DNA of 64,000 bases from contig CM035413.1 in the NCBI GenBank assembly GCA_020310875.1, positions 169,351,996 to 169,415,995 on the forward strand, read 5' to 3'. The notes beneath the pieces are model-generated. The model was given only the letters and a program-made list of their open reading frames with translations. It had not been told where the DNA came from and did not search any database. Source of the DNA: Ceratopteris richardii (lineage: Eukaryota > Streptophyta > Polypodiopsida > Polypodiales > Pteridaceae). This document shows, piece after piece, positions 21,086 to 33,170 of this stretch (position 1 is its first letter; every line of letters starts with the position of its first letter). The position numbers and the translations under genes were made by a program.

Positions 21086-21098
21086 TATATTCTCACAG
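21086..21098 (+). promoter_or_regulatory. candidate 3' splice site before the G2 extra ORF
   Basis: TATATTCTCACAG|AACC lies 22 bases before the ATG at 21120. The string TTCTATATTCTCACAGAACC is identical at the same place in G4 (reverse strand, AG at 61534-61535), although the surrounding spacer differs. It fits a plant acceptor. Confidence 0.5.
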
Positions 21099-21119
21099 AA
21101 CCAGCAAGCAGGCAATAAC

Positions 21120-24100
21120 ATGGCAGAAACCGGAGGCACCAGCTCCCAGGCAAGGTCTAGTGCACAGATTGTGGACATAGAAACCCTCCTCCTCGAACCC
21201 CAACTCACTGAGAGGCCTCAAGAACTTCAAGCGGTGCATGTGCTTCCTATTCAGGACCCGCCTCAGGGGCACACTTCTCAAGTGGGGAAGCATGCACATT
21301 GGTTCAGTGATGTCGCAGGGCCATTGGGTGATGGCACCTACTTCTGGGAAGCAGAAATTGAGTTCAATGGCAAATGGGGACGGTACCATTTCTTCACTCG
21401 CGAATTTGAGCAATATCAGAATGCAAAAGTGATGCGATCTGTATGGACCAAAGCGGGCTTGGATGACTATTTCCGGGGACATTTACCTAAGCCAGATTTC
21501 CTGTGTTGTTCCTATTTTATCAGTACCATCACCCCTAGCAGGGCCAAGGGAGGCGATAGTACTTTTGTGCTACCTTCACTGATGCCAGGCCACGAACTCA
21601 AGAGATTCAAATTGACCCTCAACCTAGTACGAGAAGCATTGAAGATGCAAGGTATGCATATTCCCACTGAGAAGGAAACACTGATTCCAGGAAGGATGAA
21701 GCACAAGGATCTCAATAAATTGAAGGACATGGTAGCAATGACACCAACCATCGCTCTCCACCTACGAACAATTATGCAGCACTTCGCTTTCCCCGCCCAA
21801 GAACGCTTCACAATGCCACCTAAAAAGATATGGTTCAGCTTGTACTTGGTAGAGACAGAGAATCTCACCATCAATTTGCCACACTGGATCATCGATCAAA
21901 TCCATCTAGCCCATCAACGATGGAATAAGAAACAGAAGAATGTGCTTCATGGGTGTTGTGCTCTGACAAGAATAATTTACAGGTGCTTAGCGTACGACGT
22001 GCCCATTCAAAGAGCACTAGTATGGTCCAGGGCCCAAGAATTCCAAAGACGGCTATCAACGGCGGGTCCTCCATCAAAGAAGATGAGAGGGAGAGTTCAA
22101 TTACCATGTGCTCAAGCAAGGGGAGCCACCACCACACCAGAGGTGACCCCTCCACAAACACGACGTGTTCGACCATTTACCATTCGCCTACCCAGGCCAA
22201 GTGTCGAAGGACCCAATCTGGTGTTCCCTCCGATTCCATCGGACTTGGAGTTCCCACAAGGTTACAGCCTTGCTGATTTGACAGATGAAGAAATTGCCCG
22301 TTTGATCAATGAGTCTAACCTGGAGACAGAAGCAGAGCCGACCCAAGGACAACAACCCACGACTACAACTTCAGCCCCGACCCAACCGGGAATAGTAGAA
22401 GTAGAAGAGGATGAAGAAGAGACAGAAGAAGAAGAAGAAGAAGAAGCAAACAAAGAGTATGATCAAGAATATGAAGAACTTTCAGAACTAGCAAGTGCCC
22501 CGGCATACTCGGCCCAAATAAAAAGATTATACGAAACCATGAAGCGAGTCCAAGAACAACACAAACTGTCACTTGAGACAGGAAAGATGATCATGAGCCA
22601 AATGTTAGCCGAGGAAGGTGTGGATGATATGTTTATTGAATCAATGAACCTGCACGCTGACGCAGTAGGTATAGATGAGGCTGTTCATGCAGCCATGGCT
22701 TATATTCATTGATTTGAGAAACGAGTGCCTACTCGCCCCATGCGATCTGGCAAACAAATCCACATCAATGTATCAGAGCCAGGAGGTAACACACAAACAG
22801 AAGAACATCAGGCGGAACCACTCTCACCACCCACCTCACCTCTCACTACACAAGCCACCTCACCACCTGGCACTACCACGCCTATTCCTGCCATTACCAC
22901 ATTCGTCATGGGAATTCCTCTCTCTCCTGGCATCCAATTCGGAGGAGTTACCATGCCCACTTTCACAACACTCTTCACAAATATCACATCCATCCCACCC
23001 ACTGTCCCCATCTACACAGTCCCACACACGTTCGACACAATGGAAACATCACCAGCCACAACACCACTCCCTCCCCCCACGCAGCCTCAATCTCCCATAC
23101 CCCCTCCACCTACCTCATCACTTGACTCCACAGCATTCACAACTCCCTTCCCCTTCCCCATTCCCCCTGCATCTTCATCTTTCCCTGCATCGTTTAATGT
23201 AAATAGTATATTCATGGCATTACATCAATGTGTGTATCAACTTCAGAGTGAGTATCAGGCTCTCGAAGACCGTCATCATCAACTGACTACGAATCATCAA
23301 CAACTACAGAGACGGCTTACAATTATAGAAGAAGAAAATGCAAACCTCAATCAACGTTACACCACACTCGAGCAAGCTCATCAAACCCTCCTGGAGACAC
23401 CCCAAACATCACAAGTGCCAGGTGTCAAACAACTCGAAGCTTTACTAGAAGTCTACCAAGCAGATAATCTAAGAGTCCGGCGTAATTTGACTCTACTCAG
23501 AAAACACATGGCTACTGCACTTGAAGAAAACATCGGTCTGTAGAACAAAAATGAAGAAAACCTGGAAGCTGTCATGGAAGGCTCTCCCCACGAAATCGAC
23601 CCAGAACAATTCAAAGCAGTCCCCTCAGAAACAATGAAGACTATCTTCAAAAGCTATGCAGATCTATTAGAAGCACATGACGATTTGGAAAAGGAACGGG
23701 ATGCACTACGCTGCCAGCTAAGGGAACACGAGGCACAACCCAAAGTCATAGAAACTACCACGGCTTCAGAGGAAGTAAAGGCATTAACAGAGCAGGTGGC
23801 AGAATTGCAGAAGAAGTTACTGGAATATGAAAGATAGCCCTCTCTAGTTGTAGAACCAGAGCTAGATGAATTGGTACCCATTGAGGTAGACGAATCGTAT
23901 GAGGAATTATATGTTCCTATGCCGATGCCAGAAGGTCAACAAACCTTAGAAGGAATGGATACCTTGGAAGTTGAAGTACCCGAATGGCTCCAGACACTCA
24001 AAAAGACAGCGAAAACCCATGAAGATCGAGTGGCAATCCAAATCCAATCAATGGCCAAATTAGAAGACACCATCATAAAGTCAGAGTATTTCTGTAGTAT

Positions 24101-25160
24101 GTCTCATCATAGATGGATAGGGACCAACGACGATCAGTATGTGCCATATTGTGTACTCCTGGCAGATTACAACGCAGAGATTCAACGACGATGTGGCAAG
24201 GCTCCAACCTTCGCCACACAATTTGGGCCCGATGATATCCCAGAGAGTGCTAAAAAAGGATCCATTCATCAACCCACCTGGAGGATCCATCTTCTTGAGA
24301 CCTATCCAGAGATGGTTCGTACTTGGACTAACATGCCACTCTTTATTAAATACAATCCATGTTATGTTCCAGTCTTCCGCAGACGCACCTGGCCCGAATT
24401 TACCATTGCTGTAAAGAACGTCAAAGGTTGTGCAAAGTGGTTAAATTATGTCTATCTAGCACCTCCACAAGGACCTCCTACTGTTGCTTACATGATTTCT
24501 ACAATCTGTCACTAGAACATTCGCCTACGGAACACACCTGATGTGATGGCACAGATGTGCATGAAGATCTTCGAATTAATGCTCATCACATTCAGGACAT
24601 TCAAGAATATCAAGGACCCCCACTTTTCAGGAGTTGGCTTCACTGCAGGCAACCAAGATCTGGTATATGACATGAGCACTACCCCCTCAATAAAGGTAGT
24701 ATATGCCTTGCACGCAAGAATAAAATACCTCCTAGCATGCTTCAAGCAGACCTTCGAGGAGATGTTCATCACAGGGTTCTAGGAATATCACTCAGAAATA
24801 TTTGTACCCAAGCCCTCACATCTCCTCCAACTATTCGCTGTGGAGAGGACCATCTACTCAGATCAATTGTGAGCGCCACATCCAGACGTCCCAGGTCCAG
24901 TGGATTGGGATGCATTGCTAACAGACCTAGCACGGGGGCTACGATTAGAAGAACACCACCTCGCTTCCGATGTGGTTCAATACTACGTCCAACACACAGC
25001 TAGACAAGGGTCTCTCAGAGACAACAGACGCGAGAGAAGGGGGGGTGTTGGCAGTAGTCAAGGAACTGAAGGACCCACAAGACAAGGAAGCCTACGAAGG
25101 GAGTCGGAGCGAAGAGAAAGCACAAGCAGACACAGTAGTCAAAGAAGATCTAGCAAGTAG
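21120..25160 (+). pseudogene. G2 extra ORF (aORF), one frame with six stops
   Basis: Homologue of the intact G4 protein, collinear with it over about 1346 codons with no net frameshift. I place the start at ATG 21120 (MAETGGTSSQ) because it follows the conserved AG acceptor, not at the upstream in-frame ATG 21057. Premature stops are at 22710, 23541, 23835, 24513, 24780 and 24870; most equal CAG, TGG or CGG in G4, that is C-to-T or G-to-A changes. Domains as in G4: N-terminal folded region, acidic linker (E-rich run near 22400-22450), Pro/Thr/Ser-rich region, coiled coil, C-terminal folded region, Arg/Ser tail. The tail crosses the PPT and ends 115 bp inside the 3' LTR. Function unknown. Confidence 0.85.
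25032..25045 (+). promoter_or_regulatory. G2 polypurine tract
   Basis: GAGAGAAGGGGGGG directly before the 3' LTR. It is also coding, giving RERRGG in the extra ORF frame. Confidence 0.93.
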
Positions 25161-25751
25161 GCCATTTAAAGTTTTCATGCATCAAAGAGTTGGGCACACA
25201 AGAAGAAGGAGCAAGTAGGGAGTTCCTGGAAATGTATGTCAAAATGTTAGAAGAGATCCCTACAAAAATAGTGATTTTCATCACTAAAAACCATTGTAAA
25301 TACCATTTCATATTTTTGTAGCTCCATTTTGTGCAAGCCAAGGAGTCCTTGAGCTTGAGGAGCTTTAGAAGTACCTCCCTATCAGTTTTCACATTTTTTA
25401 GACTCCGTTTGAACCTCCAAATAGGCCCTAGAACCTAATTTTTAACTAGGCCGGACACTAGGTCTGGACATGGCCAAAAGCTAGTGAAAAACTATAAATA
25501 GAGCTAGAGAGCTCATTTTTGAGGTGAGCTTGTAATAGAGTTGAACTTGTATGAGCATTTTGAAAGTAATCTAAAAGAACTCCATTGTCCTCCTCTTTGT
25601 TCTTGCTGTGTGCATGTGTGTGTGTATGTGTGTGCATGTTAGTGTGCTTCTCACTCACGCACTTGTGCCTTCACTTGCTCGAGGTCATCATACCATCCTC
25701 ACGTCTTCCCGGATTGACATTAAAGGAGGTGTTACTCATCACTGAGCTACA
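25046..25751 (+). repeat. G2 3' LTR (706 bp)
   Basis: Direct repeat of 9011-9718. TATA box at about 25492-25501. Its first 115 bp hold the last codons of the extra ORF. Confidence 0.96.
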
Positions 25752-26365
25752 TGGAAAGTTGGCCATTTATTTTTTCATGAAGCTAAAGCATATCCAAGAG
25801 GTGGACCCACAAGAAGAAGAAGCAAGTAGGGAGCTCTAGGAAATGTATGTCAAAATGTTAGAAGAAATCCCTACAAAAATAGTGATTTTCATCACTAAAA
25901 ACCATTGTAAATACCATTTCATATTTTTCTAGTTCCATTTTGTGCAAGCCAAGGAGTCCTTGAGCTTGAGGAGCTTTAGAAGTACCTACCTATTAGTTTT
26001 CACATTTTTTAGACTCCGTTTGAACCTCCAAATAGGCGAGAGAACCTAATTTTTAACTAGGCCGGACACTAGGTGTGGACAAGACCAAAAACTAGTCAAA
26101 AACTATAAATAGAGCTAGAGAGCTCATTTTTGAGGTTAGCTTGTAATAGAATTGAACTTGTATGAGCACTCTTGAACTAATCTAAAAGAACTCCATTGCT
26201 TCTCTCTCTTTGTCTTACCTTGTGTGCACGTGTGTGTGTATGTGTGTGCATGTTTGTGTGCTCCTCACTCACGCACTTGTGCCTTCACTTGCTCGAGGTC
26301 ATCATACCATCCTCACGTCTTCCCTGATTGACATTAAAGGAGGTGCTACTCATCACTGAGCTACA
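25752..26365 (+). repeat. G1 5' LTR, remaining 614 bp
   Basis: Continues the LTR begun at 8898: GGCCATTTATTTTTTCATG at about 25761 lines up with the G2 LTR just after GGCAAGTAGG. It has its own TATA box CTATAAATAG at 26103-26112, a GT-rich run, and the end CACTGAGCTACA. Nine extra bases (25752-25760) separate the G2 end from the point where the alignment resumes. Confidence 0.88.
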
Positions 26366-26373
26366 CCAAATTT

Positions 26374-26427
26374 TGGCACCGTTGCCGAGGATCGAGCTTT
26401 GAGGACGAGCGTGTGATGGTAAGACGT
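26374..26427 (+). promoter_or_regulatory. G1 PBS (tRNA-Asp) and candidate splice donor
   Basis: TGGCACCGTTGCCGAGGA at 26374 is the tRNA-Asp complement with two mismatches. GGTAAGACGT follows at 26418-26427, with its GT 45 nt from the PBS start, exactly as in G2 and G3. Confidence 0.8.
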
Positions 26428-26749
26428 AGAGTTGTGACGTTGGCATTGTAGGTAATCTCTTTACTTTTTCTTATTTTTTCTTTTTCTTACCTCATCATCA
26501 TCATCACCACCATCGTCCTCACCATATCCGATCTCCATCTCCATCACCACAAAAATTTCAGTTTTTGATCATATCACCTTCTACCTCCCATTTCCCTCAT
26601 TCCACTTGTGTGAGAGAGCGAGAGAGCGACTTGTGTGCTTGGATTTTTTGCTTGTTTCTTGAGCACTCTTGCAGGTTGTTGCTGTATCACCCTGTCGAGC
26701 AGGCTACGCAGGTACGGACAAGCTCGAAACTGTCTCTGCGTCGCAGACA

Positions 26750-27325
26750 TCTGTCGATCGCGATCGACAGAAAATTTCACCTTTTGGTAAAACAAAGTGC
26801 ACCATCTTAATACACATGAAGAGCACATTCCAAATCACTAAACAAAACTAAAAAATTCTGTGTTTTTCTGTCAATCGCGACCGACACTGTCAATCGCGGT
26901 CGACAGCCACGATCGATAGACCCTGTCAATCGCGACCGACAGACATGTCGATCGCGACCGACAGACATGTCGATCGCGACCGACATACCTCACGACCGAC
27001 AGACTGCCGCCTAGGATTCAGTCAATCGCGATTGACACTATTAATCGCGACCGACTAAAAATCCATGATTGATTGAATTTCTCGTGTTGCCACATGTCCA
27101 TCACGAAGGACACATCCCCGATCGATTGAAATTACGGTGAAAATCTCGGAAAAAGTGTCGATCGCGATTGACACCATCGATCGCGATTGACAGGACTCAC
27201 GACCGACTCTGTCGATCGCGATTGACACTATCGATCGCGACTGACGCGTAGATCACGACCGACATGCCCCGACGGACACCTCTGTCAATCGCCATTGACA
27301 GACCTATCGATTGCGATTGACAGGC
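26750..27325 (+). repeat. G1 leader array of CpG-rich short repeats
   Basis: About twenty degenerate copies of a motif near TGTCGATCGCGACCGACAG, with a TCGCGA or CGATCG palindrome in most. Same position as the G2 array but a different consensus. From 27326 to 28151 the rest of the leader shows no coding or repeat structure beyond a weak match to the conserved leader block. Confidence 0.88.
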
Positions 27326-28151
27326 TTTTTCGGCCAATTTTCTAGGGTCTATATTCCTTGATTTTGGGGAAAATTCTAGGCATACTTATCAAGCAAATAG
27401 TGATTTGTGAGGTTCCAACACTCGTAACTTGAGAGAAAATCTTGTTTCCCTGATGACCTATTTTACCCTGTTTTAACCCTAGATCCCTGAACTGTCACAT
27501 CTTCCTCATACGAAATCCGATTGCTGTGATTATTAGACATAGTATTTTTAAGTGATCCATATCCAAGGGGAGGGAAACTCAGGAATCTCTAGAATTGTGT
27601 TCCAGAGAGACATGGTGCAAATTGACACATGAATTACATGAATGAAAGTGATTTTTTGTGTGTCCTTTTAATCTAAGTCGTGAGCTAACTTTGGGACTTT
27701 TACACGTCCACTTAGAGCACTAGAAGGCATCAAAAGCAAGGGTAATCTGCAAGCTTGAGAACTGGGTTCTTGAGCACCAAAAGAGCACAGGATCTGCAAG
27801 AGAGGTTGGAATATTCTCAACACCCTCTGTCCATTTCTAGCTTAGGCTAAGTGCGAGTAGTGCTAGAAGTAAGTCAAGGCAACGACAGGCACGAGACAAG
27901 TCAAGACTATCTAAGAAATCAAGTTCAAGTCAAGAGATAACCTGTGTGTGACCGACAACTTTAAAGGAAAAGAACCTCACGTGAGACGATCAACATTCAA
28001 GTGCGGAAATTAACTCAAGTGTTCCTGACAACGTGATATCAGACAAGATCATAACCACAATAATCAACTAAAAAGAATCAAGTGACTGATACAAAAGAAC
28101 TCAGCAACGAGGTTGTACCTTGGGTAAAATTGGAATTGCTCAAATAGACAT

Positions 28152-30272
28152 ATGAACCTTAGATGAGGACGACACCTAGGAAGAGATAGACAAAGTCTTA
28201 GGTCTTCAGAGGCTAGTGTTAATCATACTGCTAGGTCTTGGGCCCAGCAGTTGAGCCATTATTCGCACTACCCTAGCTCGGAAACTAGTGAGTCAGAGAT
28301 GTCCCACGGTATGGAGAGACCTACAGGAAGTTCAGGTGTGCCATACTTACATAGGGTAGAAGGCCCCTACAAGATGCAGCTGGAATACCTTAGGACCAAC
28401 CGACTAGGTACTAGCATCTATGAGGACGGCCTAGGAAGATCAGTGGTCTAGATTAAAAACCCTAACCAATCCATTGGACTAGAACACCCAGCTGTCAAGT
28501 TTGAAAATGGAGCATACTTGGACAAAGAAGGAACCATATATGTAATCACCAGTCATCCAGAGAGGACAGACGAATTTGGAAACGTGATCCCGGAAATGGA
28601 TTTAGGTGACCTGGAGCAAGGAAACATGGGTGTAGAACGTAGAACCCCCCGAGGCAAATCTGTTCTCACTAGGATTATCACATCAGAGTGGATTTCCCAA
28701 GACAATAAGAGCATAGATCTACTCCTGAACTGAGAGACTGATGAAGCCTTTTGGAGGTATAGATCTGATCAGCCAAATGAGGTAGGAACAATCCTGATAT
28801 ATGAGCTCAAAGATCCTGATAGCCCAGGTAGAGTGACCTACTTAGATCACGCTTCAGAGAGGATCTTTGTGGTTATAGAAAATGATAGGCATGCTTACAC
28901 TTGGAAAGGTGAATTTATTTTCCCCCAACCAAGATCGAATGTGTCCTTTCGTCACCCAGGAGCTGGAACATCCCAAGCTTAGGGAGCTCAAAGAGACAGA
29001 CATAGAGATAGACCGGAGGTAAGCTTTGCCAACCCAATGGGAAGAGAAAGAATGAGAACGGAAGCAAATAGAGTGGAACCTGAGGGACTTAGAGCCCCAA
29101 GGAACCAAAGGAATGCGGATGAATTCCCTCTACCAAGACCCAGAGAGCACACGAGGACTTTGAGACCAACTCAGCTAGTTAAGTCCATGAAGAACTACTT
29201 CGATGGCACAAGAGACCCATATGATCATGTGGTCGAGTTCAGGCAAGTCTTGAGAGCTGAGCAAGTTGAGGACCTATTCACACAGTATAATGCCTTTGGT
29301 CTAACCCTTAGGAACACAGCCCTAACGTGGTTTCAACCATTGAATGAGAGGCAGTTTAGGAGCATAGACCAACTCTTAGAGGCTTTCATCACTGAATTCT
29401 CTAAAAGTGGCATAAGGCATAATACTTCCTCATTGATACATAGCTTCAAGCAGACCCCTCAGGAGACCGTGAGACTTGCAAGAAGAAGGTTTAGGAAATA
29501 TCTTGAGAGATGCCGTGTTCCTGAGTTACCCACACCAGCCAAACAAGTGGCCTTATTCTTGGATGGATTGCTAAGTAAAAAGTTGTGATCCTATGTGTAC
29601 TTGAAGGACCCTAGGACCATAGAAGAGTGTGTACGCATGTGCATTGACATTGAGGATAACCTAGGGGAGGAACTAGAGATTTCAAAAATCTACAAAGATT
29701 CCAATAGTGCTTCTAGCCTCTCTTCCTCGCAATCTACATCAGTTGAGGAACTCGCTGAGAAAGTAGCTCAAAAACTAGGTGTCTCTAGTAAACAAATTCC
29801 TAGATTTGCCCCAGTAAAGAGGTGCTATACTTGCGGCGGTGACCACATGGCGAACGTATGCCCTATTATGGCCCAACCCCAAGTGAATCCCAGTAGCCAA
29901 TACTGCACCATAGAACAGAGGTACACTAACCACACCACACAAGACTGCCCTTATAACAAACAAACTGTCAAGCAAAATTACCCTCAGCCATATCCACAAC
30001 AGGGAAGATATCAAAACCAATATCCACCACAACAGTGTGCTAGGCCTCAACAAACCTACCAACCACAATATCAGCCCCAACAAAGACCTCAACCAGTGCT
30101 AGCCCAACAACCTCCTGCTCCAGCCAATGTGATCCCTGTAAAGTACGCAGCTGCAGAAGAGAACCTGAATAGAGCCATAGTGCCAGTAACACCATTGCTG
30201 TCAGAAAGTGACCCGAGTGATCATAGTTTTGATTCCACTGAGATAGATAGTCCACAGGCTTACTACATGTAG
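28152..30272 (+). pseudogene. G1 gag
   Basis: Gag begins at ATG 28152 but the fifth codon is TGA (TCA in G2). Further stops at about 28449 (CAG in G3), 28731 (TGA against CGA in G2), about 28979, 29586 (CAA in G2) and 30270 (CAG in G2) break the frame without shifting it. The capsid domain (MKNYFDGTRDPYDHV, ALTWFQPL) at about 29180-29650 and the first knuckle CYTCGGDHMANVC at about 29820 are clear, followed by the same Gln/Pro/Tyr-rich linker as in G2. This copy keeps the ~29 bp near 28415 that G2 lost. Confidence 0.9.
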
Positions 30273-31709
30273 TCTCCTGAACATGGTGAGTCGTACTATA
30301 GTGAAGAACCAAGTGAACCTAGTTGGGAGCCAGATTACACAAACGTCATGTACGCAAACCCCAACTCTAGACCTCAACCTAGGCAGGTAAGACCCCCATT
30401 CCCTAGAGGATCATGCTACAGATGTCAAGGAGATCACCTCATTCGTGATTGCCCCTTACCTCCACCCACACAAACCCAACCACTGACGATTCAAGGATTT
30501 TGTCAAGATTGCGGCAAGGAGCATCTCTTACGAGATTGCCCAAAGAACCCCAATAATATGCCAAAAATCACCCCTATAAACGTTATTGGGTTAGTTGTCG
30601 ACTCCACAAGGAGTGTGACTTCCACTAAACCAGTGCAAGTGGTCACTAGAGCTCAAGCATTGCAGCAAAACCAAGGGGTAAGCCAGGAAAAAAGCTCAGA
30701 TGTTAGTGAAACAGAGAGCATGATCAAGAAACGGACTAGAGCTTGGAGAGATAGTCGAGAAAGTATGAAAAGGCAATGGGCGAAGAAAATGAGTGAGCTC
30801 GAGGAAAGTCTTAGAGAAACAAGAGCCAAGATAATTGAACTCACATCTCAAACTCCCTCTCACACTACCCCACCACCACCATTCCTATCTCCATCCGATC
30901 CAACCCCTTCCAACCTACCTCATGCTACTCCACCACCCCCTAGAGTAGGATCAGTCCTAGCAGATCCCACTCCTGAGGACCTAAATATGATGCTCAAAGC
31001 ATATCAGGCCAGAATCCAAGAAGGGCCAAACGTAACAGATCATGAATAGTGTTACCCTAGAGCAGAACTAGAGCTTGAATGAACCAAAATTTGTGCTAAG
31101 ATGGTGGAATTGGCTCAAACCATGTTTGAAGCCAGTCGCCTCTTTAACATCTCTAGTTCAGCTAAGACATAGTTGCACTTTGATGGACTGCTAGAAAGGT
31201 TGGAGAGGCTAATAGTACAATCAGAAAAGGAACCTGTCTCTCAAAATGAGGGCAAGGCAAGTGAAAGAGAAAGCCTACCTGCCCAGGAAGCCTATGTGCC
31301 TAGCTCTACGGAGCCAGACACATCTTCTTCTATGAATCGGTTCACCCCAAAATTCCTACGAGAGATTCAAGAAGACAAATGGGCTAAAGAAAGTGAAGTC
31401 CCTCCTCCCATTGAACTTGTGGATGATGCACACGACCAATTCCCACAAGACATCCCATCCATTTATGAAGAGCAAGAGAGCACTCAATCTCATGAGAGAT
31501 TAGACTTCGAATCTAATTCCATACAAGAACTACCCCATTTCACAGGCCCATGGGAAGCAAAGTCCACGTGTATGAGAGCACCCACAGTCATGGTAAGAAA
31601 CGAAGACTCGGTCATACCTAGGAACACAGAGGTAGTGAAAAAGACTAAAGTACAGTGTAACCTCACTTTAGAAGAGCTACTCAAAGGCCGGAACTATGGA
31701 AACATGTAG
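30273..31709 (+). pseudogene. G1 gag-pol linker with two knuckles
   Basis: Continues gag after TAG 30270. Knuckles CYRCQGDHLIRDC and CQDCGKEHLLRDC (about 30415-30540) again show CX2CX3HX4C spacing. The DPTPEDLNMMLKAYQARIQEG block, the TPKFLREIQEDKWA block and the PHFTGPWEAKSTCMRAPTV block follow in G2 order. Stops at 31047 and about 31170 and a frame change near 31690 show decay. Function of the linker blocks is unknown. Confidence 0.85.
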
Positions 31710-33170
31710 CCAAACAAGTACCAGAGATAGCCAAACCGCGTTCCCAGGTAGGTTCTCATAGGACAGTGCCAGAAATTCCTCTAGACAAGATAGGAGATAA
31801 AAGGTGAAGAAGGAAACACCTATCTTCCCATCACCCACCAAGGATACACAACCAAGGCCATTCTAGACTCCGGTGCAGGATTTGCCATTGCTACCACTTC
31901 CCTATGGAAGCGATGGGGCAAACCAGCACTCAGGCCAACGAGAATGAAATTGCAGATGGCTGATGGTCACATAGAAAGACCCTTAGGCTTGCTAGAAGGA
32001 ATAACTCTCACTACATGTGGCGTAGCATTTGAGCATACATTTGCCATCTGTGATTTTAGCAAGAACCATGCATATGAGATGATTTTGGGTAGACCATTTA
32101 TGCGACAGTTGCAAGTGGTACAGGATTGGGGAACCAATTCCTTGTATTTGCAACACCTAGGTGTCACGACCAAGGCTAATCTCAAAGACTACTCTCATAG
32201 AGATGTCCCTCCTATCCAATGGAATCCCATCCATAGAGCTAAAGATGATACTGATTCGGTGCATTCCATAGGATCAGGATCCTCATGGATGCATGAAGAC
32301 ACCCACTTATGGATGTGCAAAGTAGCAGTAGAAGAAGAGAAGAGAGAAAAAGCAAGAGAAGTAGGTGTGAAAGAGACACATAGATCAATTCAAGACCCAG
32401 CCTATGCACCTGTTGTATTCCCTGATGAAGAATTTGAACCTCACGGCTGGGCAGAAATTTTAGCAACAATGGATGTAGCCATCAATGAAGAACAATGGAC
32501 ACCTCACTATGATGAGGATGGCTATGACATTTCAGTCTTCTCCATAGAGCCCATCATGGGAGAGGCAGTTCTAGAAGAATGCAAACCTAGCCCTGATGCA
32601 TTTGAGGATGCAAGTGACTCTGATCTAGAGCCAATCATTATGGATACACCTTTTGCGTCAGATGAAGAATACTTCTATGGAGTAGAATTTCAACCCCAGA
32701 GACACAGAGAGCTTACAAATGATGTAACATTAGCCACACAAGTGACCCCTAAGGATGAAGCAAAGAAAAGAAAGAGGAGAGAAGTCACACCAGACGAGGA
32801 AGAATCTTTGTTTGAGGTCCCTGAAAACTTTAAAAAGTATGAGGTAGACGATAGAAGAGTCATGGTAAGGATGCCAAAACGTGAGGCTCAATCAGGAGAG
32901 GCCTATGATAACAAAGAAACCACCAAGAGAATAGTGGTAGCCCTCGAAGAAGGAGAGGAGAGATGCATGTACATAGGCCATGACCTAACAGAGGAAGAAG
33001 AGCATGCGTTGATAGCCTTGCTAAGAGAATACAAAGATGTATTCGCTTGGAGTTACAAGGATTTGAAAGGTGTTGACCCAAACATATGCTCACACACAAT
33101 TCCCATGACCTCAGACGTGAAACCCTCTAAACAGAAGCCATATACATATAACGATAATTATGCTGCTAAG
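31710..33170 (+). pseudogene. G1 retropepsin 1, linker and start of RT, cut by G3
   Basis: Retropepsin 1 has an intact DSGA (31866-31877), LQMADGH, LEGITLTTCGV and MILGRPFMRQL blocks; a small frame disturbance lies near 31800. The acidic linker (HEDTHLWMCKVAVEEEK ... EEFEPHGWAEILATMDV) and the RT entry (DPNICSHTIPMTSDVKPSKQ, YTYNDNYAAK) read cleanly from 31944 to 33170. G3 then interrupts after CTAAG (33166-33170), and RT resumes at 52092. Confidence 0.9.

Larger units (their letters stand above)
9011..25751 (+). mobile_element. G2: complete 16.7-kb Ty3/gypsy element with extra ORF, inserted in the G1 5' LTR
   Basis: Bounded by LTRs of 708 and 706 bp (TGTTGGCAGTAG ... GAGCTACA). Order: PBS, leader, gag, retropepsin 1, RT, RNase H, two H2C2 modules, integrase, retropepsin 2, WVPK tail, extra ORF, PPT, LTR. 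LTRs differ at about 25 of 706 positions by eye, about 3.5 percent. Reading frames are broken by nonsense changes, several frameshifts in gag-pol and a 140-bp insertion, so the copy is inactive. Flanks show no perfect 5-bp duplication: GTAGG on the left, TGGAA on the right. Placement in the Ogre/Tat/Athila group rests on the tRNA-Asp PBS, the lack of a chromodomain and the extra ORF; the exact lineage is not settled. Confidence 0.93.
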
